Positions 16,924 to 29,569 of a stretch of DNA of 64,000 nucleotides are shown one piece after another. The DNA lies in contig NZ_CDMW01000001.1 of the NCBI RefSeq assembly GCF_001078705.1, positions 625,106-689,105 on the forward strand, read 5' to 3'. Origin of the DNA: Streptococcus sanguinis (GTDB lineage: Bacteria; Bacillota; Bacilli; Lactobacillales; Streptococcaceae). The position numbers and the translations under genes are program-made. Below the pieces are notes generated by a model. That model was given only the letters and a program-made list of their open reading frames with translations, was not told the DNA's origin and ran no database searches. Every line of letters starts with the position of its first letter. The stretch's first letter is position 1.

Positions 16924-19314
16924 ATGGAACTAACAAAAGAACGTTTTATTCGAGATTTTAAGGACTTGCTGCACGAGCGGACGCTGATTAAGGTTGCTGA
17001 TGCGACTTCAGTGGAGCTCTTTCAAGCTCTGGCTAGCACTGTCCGTAAGTATATCACGCCCCTGTGGCTGGAGCGCCGCAATCAGCTGATTGAGCAGCAG
17101 CAAAAGACAGCTTATTACTTTTCTATCGAGTTTCTTCCAGGACGCATGCTGGAAACAAATCTGCTCAACCTAGGTATCCTTAATACGGTCAAGGAAGGCT
17201 TTGCTGATTTGGGCGTTGACTTTGAGGATGTTAAGAATGCTGAGTATGACATGGCCTTGGGGAATGGCGGTCTGGGCCGCTTGGCGGCAGCCTTCATGGA
17301 CTCGCTGGCAACCACTGGCTATCCAGGGTTTGGAAATGGGATTCGCTATCGCTATGGACTCTTTAAGCAACGCATCGTAGATGGCTATCAGGTAGAAATT
17401 CCTGATGCTTGGTTTGGCAGTCTGGGCAATGTCTGGGAAACCCGTAAGGACCATGATATTGTTGATGTTAAAATCTTCGGAAATGTTTCCCTCCATGCCA
17501 ATGAAAAGGGCCGGATTGTGCCACTTTATGAGAATTCCAAAATCTTGCGGGCCGTTCCTTACGATGTGCCACAGATTGGCTTTGGCAATGACAATGTCAA
17601 CAATCTCCGGCTTTGGGATGTTGAAATTCCAGAGGAGCATGAACTGGACTATCCGACCATTGAAGCTCGTCGCCGGGTGCAAGACATTACTGCCATTCTC
17701 TATCCAGACGACTCTAGCTACGAAGGAAAAGAGCTGCGCCTTATTCAGGAATACTTCATGACTAGCGCAGGGTTGCAGACCATTATCAAATCCTACCTCA
17801 AACAAGGTCGCCCTCTCAAGGATATTCATGAGAAGGTCTCTGTCCATATCAACGATACCCACCCAGCGGTTGCACCGGCTGAATTTATGCGTCTATTGAT
17901 GGATGAGTACGATTTAGAATGGGCAGATGCTTGGAATGCTACAGTTAAAACCATGAGCTACACTAACCATACCATCCTGTCTGAAGCCTTGGAAAAATGG
18001 GATGCAGAGCTCTTTAAGAATGTCCTGCCGCGGGTTTATCAGATTATCCTAGAAATTGACAACCGCTATGTAGCAGAAATGGCAGGACGTGGCCTTGATC
18101 CGCAGGTCATCGAAAATACTCGGATTGTCAAGGATAATCAAATCCACATGGCCCACTTGGCTATCATTGGCGGTCACTCAATCAATGGTGTTGCCAAACT
18201 TCACACCGAACTGCTCAAAGAAGACACCTTGCGTGATTTCTATAGCATTTACCCAGAGAAGTTTAATAACAAGACCAATGGGATTATCCAGCGCCGCTGG
18301 CTGCAGATTGCGGATGAGCCTTTATCAGCTGAGATTGATAAACTAATTGGTAAGGGCTGGAGAAGTGATATCCATGAGTTGCGTAAGCTTTTGGAATTCA
18401 AGGAGCAGGTGCTGGGTGATTTCTACCGAGTGAAGCAGGAAGCCAAGGCCCGTCTGGCTGACTTCATCAAGGAATCAACAGGAGTAGAAGTTTCTACAGA
18501 AGCTATCTTTGATGTCCAGGTGAAACGCCTCCACGCTTATAAGCGTCAGCTGCTCAACCTGCTTCATATCATCAAGCTTTACTGGGATCTCAAGGACAAT
18601 CCTGATAAGGATATGGTGCCGCGCGTCTTTATCTTCGGTGCCAAGGCTGCTCCAGGCTACCACTTTGCCAAGTCGGTCATCAAGCTGATCAATGAAGTAG
18701 CCAATCTGGTCAACAAGGATGAAAGCCTGCAAGGCAAACTTAAGGTTGTCTTTCTAGAAAACTACCGGGTCAGCTTGGCTGAGCTCATCATTCCAGCTGC
18801 GGATGTATCAGAGCAGATTTCTCTGGCCTCCAAGGAAGCTTCTGGTACTTCCAACATGAAGTTCATGATGACTGGTGCCATTACCCTAGCTACACTGGAC
18901 GGAGCCAATATCGAAATAAAGGACGAGGTCGGTGACGACAACATTGTCATCTTTGGGATGGACAAGGACGAGGTTTACGAGCATTATGCTCGCCACGATT
19001 ACTACTCACGCGGTGTCTATGAGAGCAATCCAGACATTCGCCGAGTGGTCGATACCTTTGTCAACGGCACCATTCCAAACGTCCGTGAAGAAGGCTCTGA
19101 AATCTATGAAGCCCTCATCACCCACAATGACGAATACTTCCTCTTGGAAGACTTTCATGCCTATGTAGAAGCTCAAGAGAAGATTGATACCCTCTATCGT
19201 GACAAAGAAAAATGGGCCCGCATGAGCTTGATTAATATCGCTACATCTGACAAATTCACTTCAGATGATACCATTGAGCAATATGCCAAGGAAATCTGGA
19301 ACTTGGAGAAATAA
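16924..19314 (+). CDS. glgP: Glycogen phosphorylase
   Basis: A 796-residue GT35 enzyme. The C-terminal pyridoxal-phosphate site EASGTSNMKFMM holds the Schiff-base Lys, and NGGLGRLAAAFMDS and INDTHPAVAPAEFMRL are conserved. Known role: phosphorolysis of glycogen or maltodextrin to glucose-1-phosphate. AAAGGGAG lies before the ATG, but 11 or more bases away. Last gene of the glg cluster. Streptococci also carry a maltodextrin phosphorylase (malP) elsewhere; the position here argues for the glycogen enzyme. Confidence 0.95.
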   Translation: MELTKERFIRDFKDLLHERTLIKVADATSVELFQALASTVRKYITPLWLERRNQLIEQQQKTAYYFSIEFLPGRMLETNLLNLGILNTVKEGFADLGVDFEDVKNAEYDMALGNGGLGRLAAAFMDSLATTGYPGFGNGIRYRYGLFKQRIVDGYQVEIPDAWFGSLGNVWETRKDHDIVDVKIFGNVSLHANEKGRIVPLYENSKILRAVPYDVPQIGFGNDNVNNLRLWDVEIPEEHELDYPTIEARRRVQDITAILYPDDSSYEGKELRLIQEYFMTSAGLQTIIKSYLKQGRPLKDIHEKVSVHINDTHPAVAPAEFMRLLMDEYDLEWADAWNATVKTMSYTNHTILSEALEKWDAELFKNVLPRVYQIILEIDNRYVAEMAGRGLDPQVIENTRIVKDNQIHMAHLAIIGGHSINGVAKLHTELLKEDTLRDFYSIYPEKFNNKTNGIIQRRWLQIADEPLSAEIDKLIGKGWRSDIHELRKLLEFKEQVLGDFYRVKQEAKARLADFIKESTGVEVSTEAIFDVQVKRLHAYKRQLLNLLHIIKLYWDLKDNPDKDMVPRVFIFGAKAAPGYHFAKSVIKLINEVANLVNKDESLQGKLKVVFLENYRVSLAELIIPAADVSEQISLASKEASGTSNMKFMMTGAITLATLDGANIEIKDEVGDDNIVIFGMDKDEVYEHYARHDYYSRGVYESNPDIRRVVDTFVNGTIPNVREEGSEIYEALITHNDEYFLLEDFHAYVEAQEKIDTLYRDKEKWARMSLINIATSDKFTSDDTIEQYAKEIWNLEK

Positions 19315-19339
19315 TACTCTTCAGAAAACATGAACGATA

Positions 19340-19370
19340 AGAGATTGGGGCATGGTTCTCAGTCTCTTTT
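19340..19370 (+). terminator. glg operon terminator
   Basis: AGAGATTG pairs with CAGTCTCT (one G-U), then TTTT. Confidence 0.7.
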
Positions 19371-19400
19371 GCTATCCATCTACCATCTTGTCTAGAAATG

Positions 19401-19409
19401 TGCTATAGT
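19401..19409 (+). promoter_or_regulatory. Extended -10 promoter of the PAP2 gene
   Basis: TGCTATAGT; no convincing -35. Confidence 0.45.
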
Positions 19410-19456
19410 AGAGAAAGTATGAGAGTCCAACTTTTAGAAAAGCAGGGTAAGCAAGC

Positions 19457-19957
19457 ATGAAAGACTACACGATTTTTTATCAACAATTAACAACTCCTTT
19501 TCGCAGTCGCCCTCAGTGGCTGAAAGGGCTGGTTTACTTCAATCGGGGAATGACCCTGTTCATACCTATCGTTTATGGTCTCGTTCTAATTAGTGCCTTT
19601 CTGACGGAAGGTTGGAAAGGGCTGCTTGCTTCTTTCTTCCTGCCAGCTATTGGATTTGGTTTGTTGTCAGCGATTCGTAAACGGCTGAATCAAGCACGCC
19701 CTTACGAGAAATGGGCTATTCAACCCTTGCTGGCTAAGGATACATCAGGCAAGTCCATGCCCAGCCGCCATGTCTTTTCGGCTACAGTGATTTCCATGTG
19801 CCTGCTCTACTTTTTCTGGCTGCCGGGGCTTATCTGCCTCTTGCTTTCAGCAGGGCTGGCCGTAGTGCGTGTGATTGGCGGTGTGCACTATCCAAAGGAT
19901 GTGCTGGTCGGCTATCTTTGCGGCATTTTCTGGGGAGCTTTACTCTTTTTATTATAA
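19457..19957 (+). CDS. PAP2-family membrane phosphatase
   Basis: A 166-residue membrane protein with about five hydrophobic segments and the three phosphatase motifs of the family: KRLNQARPYE, MPSRHVFSAT (SRH where most members have SGH), and RVIGGVHYPKDVLVG with the catalytic His and Asp. Family knowledge: dephosphorylates lipid phosphates such as undecaprenyl pyrophosphate or phosphatidylglycerol phosphate. The substrate here cannot be told from sequence. The ribosome binding site is weak (GGGTAAG). Probably monocistronic. Confidence 0.88.
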   Translation: MKDYTIFYQQLTTPFRSRPQWLKGLVYFNRGMTLFIPIVYGLVLISAFLTEGWKGLLASFFLPAIGFGLLSAIRKRLNQARPYEKWAIQPLLAKDTSGKSMPSRHVFSATVISMCLLYFFWLPGLICLLLSAGLAVVRVIGGVHYPKDVLVGYLCGIFWGALLFLL

Positions 19958-19979
19958 AGGACCTGTTTTCAGCAGAGAG

Positions 19980-20053
19980 TAGACAAAGGACTTCCAGCTA
20001 TATTATAATAGAAGCAGTAACAACCGTTTCGACACCAAGGATTATTCCTTGGT
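19980..20053 (+). promoter_or_regulatory. manA promoter and leader hairpin
   Basis: TAGACA (19980-19985), 18 bp, TATAAT (20004-20009). A 7-bp hairpin, ACCAAGG/CCTTGGT (20034-20053), lies in the short leader. Confidence 0.55.
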
Positions 20054-20082
20054 GGATCTAAAAAATATTTAAGGAGAAAACT

Positions 20083-21024
20083 ATGTCAGAACCATTATTT
20101 CTACAGTCTGTGATGCAGGAGAAGATCTGGGGCGGAACCAAGCTGCGCGATGTCTTTGGCTATGAGATTCCCAGCGACCATGTAGGAGAGTACTGGGCTA
20201 TTTCGGCTCATCCTAATGGGGTATCAACCGTCAAGAACGGACGATTTGCCGGCCAGAAGTTAGATGCGCTTTATGCCGAGCACCGGGAGCTCTTTGGCAA
20301 TCGCCCAGAGCCAGTTTTCCCGCTTTTGACTAAGATTTTAGATGCCAATGACTGGCTCAGTGTTCAGGTCCATCCTGATGATACCTATGGACTAGAGCAC
20401 GAAGGAGAGCTTGGTAAGACTGAATGCTGGTATGTCATTGCTGCAGAGGAAGGAGCAGAGATTATCTATGGTCACAATGCCAAGAGCAAGGAAGAGCTGC
20501 GCCAGCAGATTGAGAGCAAGGACTGGGACCATCTCCTGACTAAAATCCCAGTAAAAGCTGGCGATTTCTTCTATGTACCAAGTGGCACCATGCATGCCAT
20601 TGGATCAGGTATTCTGATTTTAGAAACTCAGCAGTCCAGTGATACAACCTACCGTGTCTATGACTTTGATCGTAAGGACGATGCTGGCAATCTTCGCGAG
20701 CTGCATTTGGACCAGTCTATTGACGTTCTGACTATCGGTGAGCCAGCTAATAGCCGTCCTGTTACCATTCAGGCAGATAGTTTGACTTATACTCTTTTGG
20801 TGGCCAATGACTTCTTTGCTGTTTACAAGTGGGATATTGCTGGTTCAGTCAATTTTAAAAAGACAGCAGACTATAGCTTGGTCAGCGTCTTGGAAGGTGT
20901 CGGTGAGCTAGAAGTTGATGGAGCAGTCTACCCGCTCGAAAAAGGGGAGCATTTCATCCTGCCTAGCGATGTCACAGAATGGACCTTGTCTGGCGATTTG
21001 CAGCTGATTGTCAGCCATCCATAA
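20083..21024 (+). CDS. manA: Mannose-6-phosphate isomerase, class I
   Basis: A 313-residue cupin enzyme of the short firmicute type. Zinc-site motifs are QVHPDD, GKTECWYV and PSGTMHAIG. Known role: interconverts mannose-6-phosphate and fructose-6-phosphate, feeding PTS-imported mannose into glycolysis. AAGGAGA lies before the ATG. It has its own promoter and a strong terminator, so it is expressed alone. Confidence 0.96.
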   Translation: MSEPLFLQSVMQEKIWGGTKLRDVFGYEIPSDHVGEYWAISAHPNGVSTVKNGRFAGQKLDALYAEHRELFGNRPEPVFPLLTKILDANDWLSVQVHPDDTYGLEHEGELGKTECWYVIAAEEGAEIIYGHNAKSKEELRQQIESKDWDHLLTKIPVKAGDFFYVPSGTMHAIGSGILILETQQSSDTTYRVYDFDRKDDAGNLRELHLDQSIDVLTIGEPANSRPVTIQADSLTYTLLVANDFFAVYKWDIAGSVNFKKTADYSLVSVLEGVGELEVDGAVYPLEKGEHFILPSDVTEWTLSGDLQLIVSHP

Positions 21025-21037
21025 TCGTAGAAAAATC

Positions 21038-21066
21038 AAGAGCAAATAATCACTTTGCTCTTTTTT
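21038..21066 (+). terminator. manA terminator
   Basis: AAGAGCAAA and TTTGCTCTT, 9-bp perfect stem, then a T-run. Confidence 0.9.
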
Positions 21067-21194
21067 CTGTTAAAAATATAGGAAATAAGTAAAATTCTAG
21101 ACGGTTTCTTCTTATTTATATAGCAGAATAGTTTGTATGTTGATAAATATTTAATTGCTTTTGGTAAGAAATTTTATATAACAAAAGAAAAAAA

Positions 21195-21210
21195 CAAAAA
21201 ACGCTTACAA
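21195..21210 (+). promoter_or_regulatory. cre-like half site upstream of atpE
   Basis: The right half ACGCTTACAA is perfect and the left half is degenerate (13 of 16 overall). It lies about 13 bp before the -35. Confidence 0.35.
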
Positions 21211-21222
21211 TTGTGTAAAAGA

Positions 21223-21251
21223 TTGACTATTCGATATTTTAGGAGTAAACT
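21223..21251 (+). promoter_or_regulatory. atp operon promoter
   Basis: TTGACT (21223-21228), 17 bp, TAAACT (21246-21251); about 30 nt of leader. Confidence 0.6.
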
Positions 21252-21288
21252 AAGGAAGTAATTTAAAAAATATTAAGGAGAAGTCATC

Positions 21289-21489
21289 ATGAATTTAACA
21301 TTTTTAGGACTTTGTTTTGCCTGCTTTGGCGTATCAATTGCTGAAGGTTTGATCATGAGTAATTTATTTAAGGCAGCGTCTCGTCAGCCAGAAATTATCG
21401 GTCAATTGAGAAGCCTCCTAATCTTGGGAATTGCCTTTGTCGAAGGTACTTTCTTTGTAACGCTGGCTATGGCCTTTGTTATCAAATAA
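21289..21489 (+). CDS. atpE: F-ATPase subunit c
   Basis: A 66-residue hairpin of two membrane helices. The proton-binding carboxylate is E52 in the second helix (FVEGTFF), and the polar loop carries R-Q-P. Known role: rotor ring of the membrane Fo sector; in streptococci the complex mainly pumps protons out for acid tolerance. Its gene comes first, as in other streptococci. TAAGGAG precedes the ATG. Confidence 0.97.
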   Translation: MNLTFLGLCFACFGVSIAEGLIMSNLFKAASRQPEIIGQLRSLLILGIAFVEGTFFVTLAMAFVIK

Positions 21490-21524
21490 GAAAGAATTCT
21501 CTTTAGAAAAGGGGGTGTCATCTG

Positions 21525-22241
21525 TTGGAAGAAAGTATCAATCCAACTATCAATGTCGGTCCTGTGACCTTTGATTTGACCCTGCTGGCCATGACACTGC
21601 TGACGGTGCTTGTAACTTTTGGATTTGTTTATTGGGCAAGTCGAAAGATGACGATTAAGCCGTCACGAAAGCAGAATGCTCTGGAATATGTCTATGACTT
21701 TGTCATGGATTTTACCAAGGGAAATATTGGCGAGCATTATATGAAGAATTATTCGCTCTTTCTATTCTCCCTCTTTCTTTTCGTAGTGGTGGCTAATAAC
21801 TTGGGATTGATGGCTAAGGTTCAGACAACCAACGGCTTTAATCTCTGGACATCGCCAACAGCTAATCTCGCTTTTGACTTGGGATTCTCTCTTTTGGTGA
21901 CGATTTTCTGTCATGTTGAAGGAGTCCGACGTCAAGGGATAAAAGGATATCTAAAAGGTTTTGTGACTCCGGGTATCATGACACCCATGAATATCTTGGA
22001 AGAGTTCACTAATTTTGCTTCCTTAGCTTTGCGGATATATGGAAACATTTTTGCAGGTGAGGTACTGGCTGGTTTGCTCCTCATGTGGGCAAATCAAGCA
22101 GCATTTTGGTATCCAATTGCCTTTATTATGAACATGGTTTGGACTGGTTTTTCCATCTTTATTTCCTGTATCCAAGCCTATGTTTTTACCATGCTAACAT
22201 CTATGTATCTTGGTAAAAAGATTAATGGTGAGGAAGAATAA
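21525..22241 (+). CDS. atpB: F-ATPase subunit a
   Basis: A 238-residue polytopic membrane protein starting at TTG, set by AAAGGGGG nine bases upstream. The essential Arg lies in [14 protein letters not shown]. Known role: forms the proton half-channels next to the c ring. The TTG start probably lowers translation relative to atpE, in keeping with one a per many c subunits. Confidence 0.95.
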   Translation: MEESINPTINVGPVTFDLTLLAMTLLTVLVTFGFVYWASRKMTIKPSRKQNALEYVYDFVMDFTKGNIGEHYMKNYSLFLFSLFLFVVVANNLGLMAKVQTTNGFNLWTSPTANLAFDLGFSLLVTIFCHVEGVRRQGIKGYLKGFVTPGIMTPMNILEEFTNFASLALRIYGNIFAGEVLAGLLLMWANQAAFWYPIAFIMNMVWTGFSIFISCIQAYVFTMLTSMYLGKKINGEEE

Positions 22242-22259
22242 AAAGAAAGGATAGATAAG

Positions 22260-22754
22260 ATGAACATAACCATAGGTGAAATTATTGGCAACTTTATCCT
22301 GATTGCCGGCTCCTTTCTTCTTTTAGTATTTCTCATTAAGAAGTTTGCTTGGGGCAATATTGTCGGGATTTTAGACCAGCGCGCTCAAAAGATTTCAGAC
22401 GATATTGATGGTGCAGAAGCTGCTCGTAAGAAGGCAGAAGACTTGGCGCAAAAGCGCGAGGAAGCTCTGGCAGGAAGTCGTGCGGAAGCCGTTGCTATTG
22501 TTGAGACAGCTAAGGAGACAGCTGAAAAGAACAAGGCTGGAATCCTAGCTGATGCAGCAGAAGAAGCAGGGCGTCTGAAGGCTAAAGCCAATCAGGAAAT
22601 TGCCCAAAATAAGGCAGAGGCTATGAGCAGCATCAAAGGAGAAGTGGCTGACTTGACAGTGACTCTCGCTAGTAAGATTTTGAGTCAGGAACTGGATAAG
22701 GAAGCTCAGAGCGAGCTCATTGACCGCTATATCAAACAGTTAGGAGATGCCTGA
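22260..22754 (+). CDS. atpF: F-ATPase subunit b
   Basis: 164 residues: one N-terminal membrane helix ([15 protein letters not shown]) and a long Ala/Glu/Lys-rich coiled coil. Known role: peripheral stalk tying Fo to F1. AAAGAAAGG lies upstream of the ATG. Its stop overlaps the start of atpH by one base (TGATG). Confidence 0.95.
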   Translation: MNITIGEIIGNFILIAGSFLLLVFLIKKFAWGNIVGILDQRAQKISDDIDGAEAARKKAEDLAQKREEALAGSRAEAVAIVETAKETAEKNKAGILADAAEEAGRLKAKANQEIAQNKAEAMSSIKGEVADLTVTLASKILSQELDKEAQSELIDRYIKQLGDA

Positions 22755-23290
22755 TGGATAAGAAGCAATATGCAATCATTGAGAAATATGCTTTGCCTTT
22801 TGTTCAGACGGTCTTTGAAAAAGGTCAGCAAGAAGATGTTTTTGAAAAACTGAGTCAGATTAAGGCTGTTTTCGCGGAGACCGGCCTTGCTGACTTTTTG
22901 TCACATATCGGCGTCAGTGACCATGAGAAAGAGAAGAGTCTGCGACTCTTTCAAAACTCTGGTTCGCAGCTGCTTGATAATCTGATTGAAATTGTCATTC
23001 TCAATCATCGTGAGGACCTCTTTTATGAGATTGTGCTGGAGAGTCAGCACCAGCTTGAAAAGATCAGCAATGAGTTTGAGGTGACGCTGCGCTCTGTTCA
23101 GCCTTTGACAGCCAGTCAGAAGGAGAAGATTCGGCCGATTATTGAGCGGAAGATGAGACTAAAGGTTCGCTCGCTCAAGGAAGAATTGGACAGCAGCTTG
23201 ATTGGCGGCTTTGTCATCTCTGCCAATAACAAAACAATTGATGCAAGCATAAAACGTCAATTGCAAGTCGTAAAAGAAAAATTGAAATAG
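22754..23290 (+). CDS. atpH: F-ATPase subunit delta
   Basis: A 178-residue soluble protein with a helical N-domain and the C-terminal family segment SSLIGGFVI. Known role: joins the peripheral stalk to the top of the alpha/beta hexamer. Coupled to atpF by a one-base overlap. Confidence 0.95.
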   Translation: MDKKQYAIIEKYALPFVQTVFEKGQQEDVFEKLSQIKAVFAETGLADFLSHIGVSDHEKEKSLRLFQNSGSQLLDNLIEIVILNHREDLFYEIVLESQHQLEKISNEFEVTLRSVQPLTASQKEKIRPIIERKMRLKVRSLKEELDSSLIGGFVISANNKTIDASIKRQLQVVKEKLK

Positions 23291-23302
23291 AAAGTGGTGT
23301 GA

Positions 23303-24811
<1,509 letters not shown>

Positions 24812-24826
24812 GAATCGAGGTGTCAG

Positions 24827-25708
24827 ATGGCAGTTTCATTAAATGATATTAAAAATAAAATTGCATCCACGAAAAACACCAGTCAAATCACCAATGCCAT
24901 GCAGATGGTTTCTGCTGCTAAGTTGGGAAAGTCTGAGGAAGCAGCTAAAAACTTTCAGGTCTATGCCCAGAAAGTGCGTAAGTTGGTTACGGATATGCTG
25001 CATGGCCACGAGGCAGAAAATGCCCGTCACCACTCAATGCTAATCAGTCGGCCAGTTAAGAAATCAGCCTATATCGTCATCACTTCTGACCGCGGTCTGG
25101 TAGGCGGCTACAATGCGACCATTCTCAAAGCCTTGATGGAGCTGAAAGCTGAGTACCATCCGACAGGAGAGGACTTTGAAGTCATCTGTATCGGAAGTGT
25201 CGGTGCCGATTTCTTCCGAGCTCGGGGCATTCAGCCAGTGTATGAGCTGCGTGGTCTGGCCGATCAGCCTAGCTTTGATGAGGTCCGTAAAATCATTAGC
25301 AAGACCATTGAAATGTATCAGAATGAGCTCTTTGATGAGCTCTATGTCTGCTATAACCACCATGTCAACAGTCTGACCAGTCAGATGCGGGTGGAGCAGA
25401 TGCTGCCAATCATTGACTTGGACCCTAATGAAGCTGATGAAGATTATACGCTGAATCTGGAGCTGGAATCCAGTCGGGATTCTATCCTGGACCAACTGCT
25501 GCCCCAGTTTGCAGAGAGCATGATTTACGGTGCCATTATTGATGCCAAAACAGCTGAGAATGCTGCTGGTATGACTGCTATGCAGACAGCGACAGACAAT
25601 GCTAAAAAGGTCATCAGTGATTTGACTATTCAGTACAACCGCGCTCGGCAGGCTGCCATTACGCAGGAAATTACTGAAATCGTGGCGGGTGCAAGTGCCC
25701 TGGAATAA
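24827..25708 (+). CDS. atpG: F-ATPase subunit gamma
   Basis: 293 residues with the N-terminal helix ([20 protein letters not shown]) and the C-terminal helix ([20 protein letters not shown]) that form the central rotating shaft. GAGGTG precedes the ATG. Known role: couples c-ring rotation to the catalytic sites. Confidence 0.97.
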   Translation: MAVSLNDIKNKIASTKNTSQITNAMQMVSAAKLGKSEEAAKNFQVYAQKVRKLVTDMLHGHEAENARHHSMLISRPVKKSAYIVITSDRGLVGGYNATILKALMELKAEYHPTGEDFEVICIGSVGADFFRARGIQPVYELRGLADQPSFDEVRKIISKTIEMYQNELFDELYVCYNHHVNSLTSQMRVEQMLPIIDLDPNEADEDYTLNLELESSRDSILDQLLPQFAESMIYGAIIDAKTAENAAGMTAMQTATDNAKKVISDLTIQYNRARQAAITQEITEIVAGASALE

Positions 25709-25725
25709 GACCACAAATGAATTAG

Positions 25726-27153
<1,428 letters not shown>

Positions 27154-27163
27154 GAGGTGAATG

Positions 27164-27583
27164 ATGGCTCAAATGACAGTACAAATCGTGACACCGGATG
27201 GTCTTATTTATGATCACCATGCTGCATTTGTTTCCGTAAAGACCATTGATGGTGAGCTAGGGATTTTGCCCCGCCATATCAATACCATCGCTGTTTTAGA
27301 AGTGGATCAGGTTAAGGTGCGTCGGGTTGATGATGACAAGCATATCGACTGGATTGCGGTCAACGGCGGAATCATTGAAATTGCAGACAATGTCATTACC
27401 ATTGTGGCGGATTCAGCTGAGCGTGCGCGTGATATCGACATTAGTCGGGCTGAGCGGGCTAAGCGTCGGGCTGAGCTGGAAATTGAGGAAGCTCAAGACA
27501 AGCACTTGATTGACCAAGAACGCCGGGCTAAGATTGCCCTGCAGCGGGCAATCAACCGAATCAATGTCGGAACAAGAATCTAA
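27164..27583 (+). CDS. atpC: F-ATPase subunit epsilon
   Basis: 139 residues from the second of two adjacent ATGs ([17 protein letters not shown]); the first, at 27161, is too close to GAGGTG (27154-27159). A beta-sandwich N-domain is followed by a two-helix C-domain rich in Arg/Glu. Known role: regulates F1 and connects gamma to the c ring. Last gene of the operon. Confidence 0.94.
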   Translation: MAQMTVQIVTPDGLIYDHHAAFVSVKTIDGELGILPRHINTIAVLEVDQVKVRRVDDDKHIDWIAVNGGIIEIADNVITIVADSAERARDIDISRAERAKRRAELEIEEAQDKHLIDQERRAKIALQRAINRINVGTRI

Positions 27584-27616
27584 GAAGCTCTTCTTGCCTG
27601 GATTGGCAGAAGAATT

Positions 27617-27636
27617 GATCATCTGGTAAGATGATC
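27617..27636 (+). other. Perfect hairpin after atpC
   Basis: GATCATCT-GGTA-AGATGATC, without a T-run; probably part of the 3' end structure. Confidence 0.6.
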
Positions 27637-27660
27637 TCATACATACAAACTGAATAGATA

Positions 27661-27694
27661 AAACTGGGGCAGAAATGTCTCAGTTTTCTTTTTC
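27661..27694 (+). terminator. atp operon terminator
   Basis: AAACTGGG pairs with CTCAGTTT (one G-U), followed by TTCTTTTTC. Confidence 0.75.
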
Positions 27695-27741
27695 AAAGAA
27701 AAAGGGCAGGACTGTTTAGTTCGTCCCTGACTGAAGTCTTG

Positions 27742-27750
27742 TGGTATAAT
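27742..27750 (+). promoter_or_regulatory. Extended -10 promoter next to the DUF1146 start
   Basis: TGGTATAAT ends seven bases before the ATG at 27758. No Shine-Dalgarno site fits, so the mRNA may be leaderless. Confidence 0.6.
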
Positions 27751-27757
27751 AAAAGTT

Positions 27758-27988
27758 ATGGTAGAAGTTATTTTTAAATTATGCAGTCATCTGCTCTTTA
27801 TTTTCTTTGCCTTTCATCTGCTGTCAACGGTTGTTGAGTGGGAGAGGTTTTTTAAGGTTAATGCCGATAATGCCATGAAGATTCGCTTTTTGATTCTCTT
27901 GTTCAGTATCGCCTTGGGCTATTTAGTCAGCCTTTTCTTCATTGGTATTTACGATATGAGCCGGGCGATTTTTAACGGTACTTTATAA
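27758..27988 (+). CDS. DUF1146-family membrane protein
   Basis: A 76-residue protein with two hydrophobic helices (about residues 5-25 and 43-65) separated by a charged loop (WERFFKVNADNAMKIR). This matches the DUF1146/YwzB family, found next to murA in many firmicutes. Function unknown. It has no ribosome binding site and starts seven bases after a TATAAT, suggesting leaderless translation. Confidence 0.85.
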   Translation: MVEVIFKLCSHLLFIFFAFHLLSTVVEWERFFKVNADNAMKIRFLILLFSIALGYLVSLFFIGIYDMSRAIFNGTL

Positions 27989-28007
27989 GGTCATATTTTT
28001 GATTTTA

Positions 28008-28016
28008 TGGTATGAT
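28008..28016 (+). promoter_or_regulatory. Extended -10 promoter of murA
   Basis: TGGTATGAT, about 40 bases before the murA ATG. Confidence 0.5.
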
Positions 28017-28055
28017 AGTATGGATGATTTTAAAAATTTAGAGTAAGGAATCGGT

Positions 28056-29336
28056 ATGGAAAAAATTATTATTCAAGGTGGAGATAATCGCTTGGTCGGA
28101 AAGGTCAAAATTGAAGGAGCAAAAAATGCGGTGCTGCCTCTTTTAGCAGCTACAGTATTGGCCAGCGAGGGCCAGTCAGTTTTGAAAAATGTTCCGGTCT
28201 TGTCTGATGTCTTTACCATGAACAATGTGGTCCGCGGTTTAAACACTCAGGTGGATTTTAATCAGGAAGAAAATACAGTTGTTGTGGATGCCACCCAGCC
28301 CTTGTCCGAGGAGGCACCTTACAAATATGTCAGCAAAATGCGAGCATCTATCGTTGTTTTGGGGCCAGTTCTGGCTCGTAATGGCCATGCTAAGGTTTCT
28401 ATGCCAGGCGGCTGTACGATTGGCAGTCGGCCTATTGACTTGCACCTGAAAGGCTTAGAAGCCATGGGAGCTCAGATTACCCAGACAGCGGGTTACATCG
28501 AAGCGAAGGCAGAGCGGCTCAAGGGAGCTCACATTTACATGGACTTTCCTAGTGTAGGAGCAACGCAAAACATTATGATGGCTGCAACGCTGGCTCAAGG
28601 CACGACAGTGATCGAAAATGCTGCTCGGGAGCCTGAAATCGTTGATCTAGCTCTCTTTTTGAATGAAATGGGAGCCAAGGTCAGAGGAGCAGGTACTGAG
28701 ACTCTGACCATTGTCGGAGTGGATCAGCTGCGAGGGGCCAAGCATAATGTGGTTCAAGACCGTATCGAAGCAGGAACTTTTATGGTTGCTGCAGCTATGA
28801 CCAGCGGTGACCTGCTGATTGAGGATGCCATTTGGGAGCACAACCGTCCCCTGCTTTCCAAAATGCAGGAAATGGGAGTGGAAGTGACAGAGGAAGATGA
28901 AGGGATTCGGATTCGTTCCGATGTTTCGAAGCTGAGACCGGTTTCGGTCAAGACCCTTCCTTATCCGGGCTTCCCTACCGACATGCAGGCTCAGTTTACG
29001 GCGCTCATGGCTATGGCCAAGGGCGAGTCTACGATGATTGAGACTGTTTTTGAGAACCGTTTCCAGCATCTGGAGGAAATGCGTCGGATGGGGCTGCACT
29101 CTGATATCATGCGTGACACAGCTCGCATCTGGGGTGGCGGCAGTCTTCAGGGAGCTGAAGTCATGTCAACAGATCTCCGAGCCAGTGCGACTTTGATTCT
29201 GATGGGCTTGATTGCTGAAGGCGAGACTAAGGTCAGCAAGCTTGTACACTTAGACCGAGGCTACTATAAATTCCATGAGAAATTGGCAGCCTTGGGAGCC
29301 AAAGTGAAGCGTGTAAAGGAAGAAGACGATGAGTGA
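28056..29336 (+). CDS. murA: UDP-N-acetylglucosamine 1-carboxyvinyltransferase
   Basis: 426 residues of the EPSP-synthase-like fold. Cys120 in [15 protein letters not shown] is the PEP-binding/fosfomycin-target residue, and KNAVLPLL is the N-terminal substrate loop. Known role: first committed step of peptidoglycan synthesis, in the cytoplasm. Gram-positives with low GC carry two copies; this is the one near the atp operon. GTAAGGA lies upstream. It overlaps epuA by eight bases. Confidence 0.96.
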   Translation: MEKIIIQGGDNRLVGKVKIEGAKNAVLPLLAATVLASEGQSVLKNVPVLSDVFTMNNVVRGLNTQVDFNQEENTVVVDATQPLSEEAPYKYVSKMRASIVVLGPVLARNGHAKVSMPGGCTIGSRPIDLHLKGLEAMGAQITQTAGYIEAKAERLKGAHIYMDFPSVGATQNIMMAATLAQGTTVIENAAREPEIVDLALFLNEMGAKVRGAGTETLTIVGVDQLRGAKHNVVQDRIEAGTFMVAAAMTSGDLLIEDAIWEHNRPLLSKMQEMGVEVTEEDEGIRIRSDVSKLRPVSVKTLPYPGFPTDMQAQFTALMAMAKGESTMIETVFENRFQHLEEMRRMGLHSDIMRDTARIWGGGSLQGAEVMSTDLRASATLILMGLIAEGETKVSKLVHLDRGYYKFHEKLAALGAKVKRVKEEDDE

Positions 29337-29511
29337 AAATCTTAAATATTTAGGCCGGCAGATTAGCCTTGTTTTACTGGTTCTCTTGGTAGCCGTGATT
29401 CTCTTTTTCGTGGCTTTGATGATTGGTTATAATGTTATCGGAAACGGCAAGGGCTCTATCTGGTCACCAGAAACCTGGCAAGAATTAATCGGGAAGTTTA
29501 CTGGAAACTAG
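29329..29511 (+). CDS. epuA: EpuA-type small membrane protein
   Basis: A 60-residue protein with one membrane helix ([21 protein letters not shown]) and a short outer tail ([16 protein letters not shown]). Position between murA and endA and its sequence pattern match EpuA, found upstream of endA in pneumococcus; the family is often labelled as RNA polymerase beta-associated, without clear function. It overlaps the 3' end of murA. Confidence 0.85.
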   Translation: MSENLKYLGRQISLVLLVLLVAVILFFVALMIGYNVIGNGKGSIWSPETWQELIGKFTGN

Positions 29512-29569
29512 CTCCTAGTTGAAAAGACTGGCTGAAATGAATCCAGTTTGCTAAGTTGAAAGAAAGAAG

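Noticed and set aside
17170-17862. Minus-strand open frame inside glgP
   Set aside because: It is antisense to a strongly conserved coding region, with no recognisable family or start signals.
20034-20053. T-box or riboswitch before manA
   Set aside because: Only a 7-bp hairpin in a short leader; no T-box bulge sequence, specifier loop or terminator.
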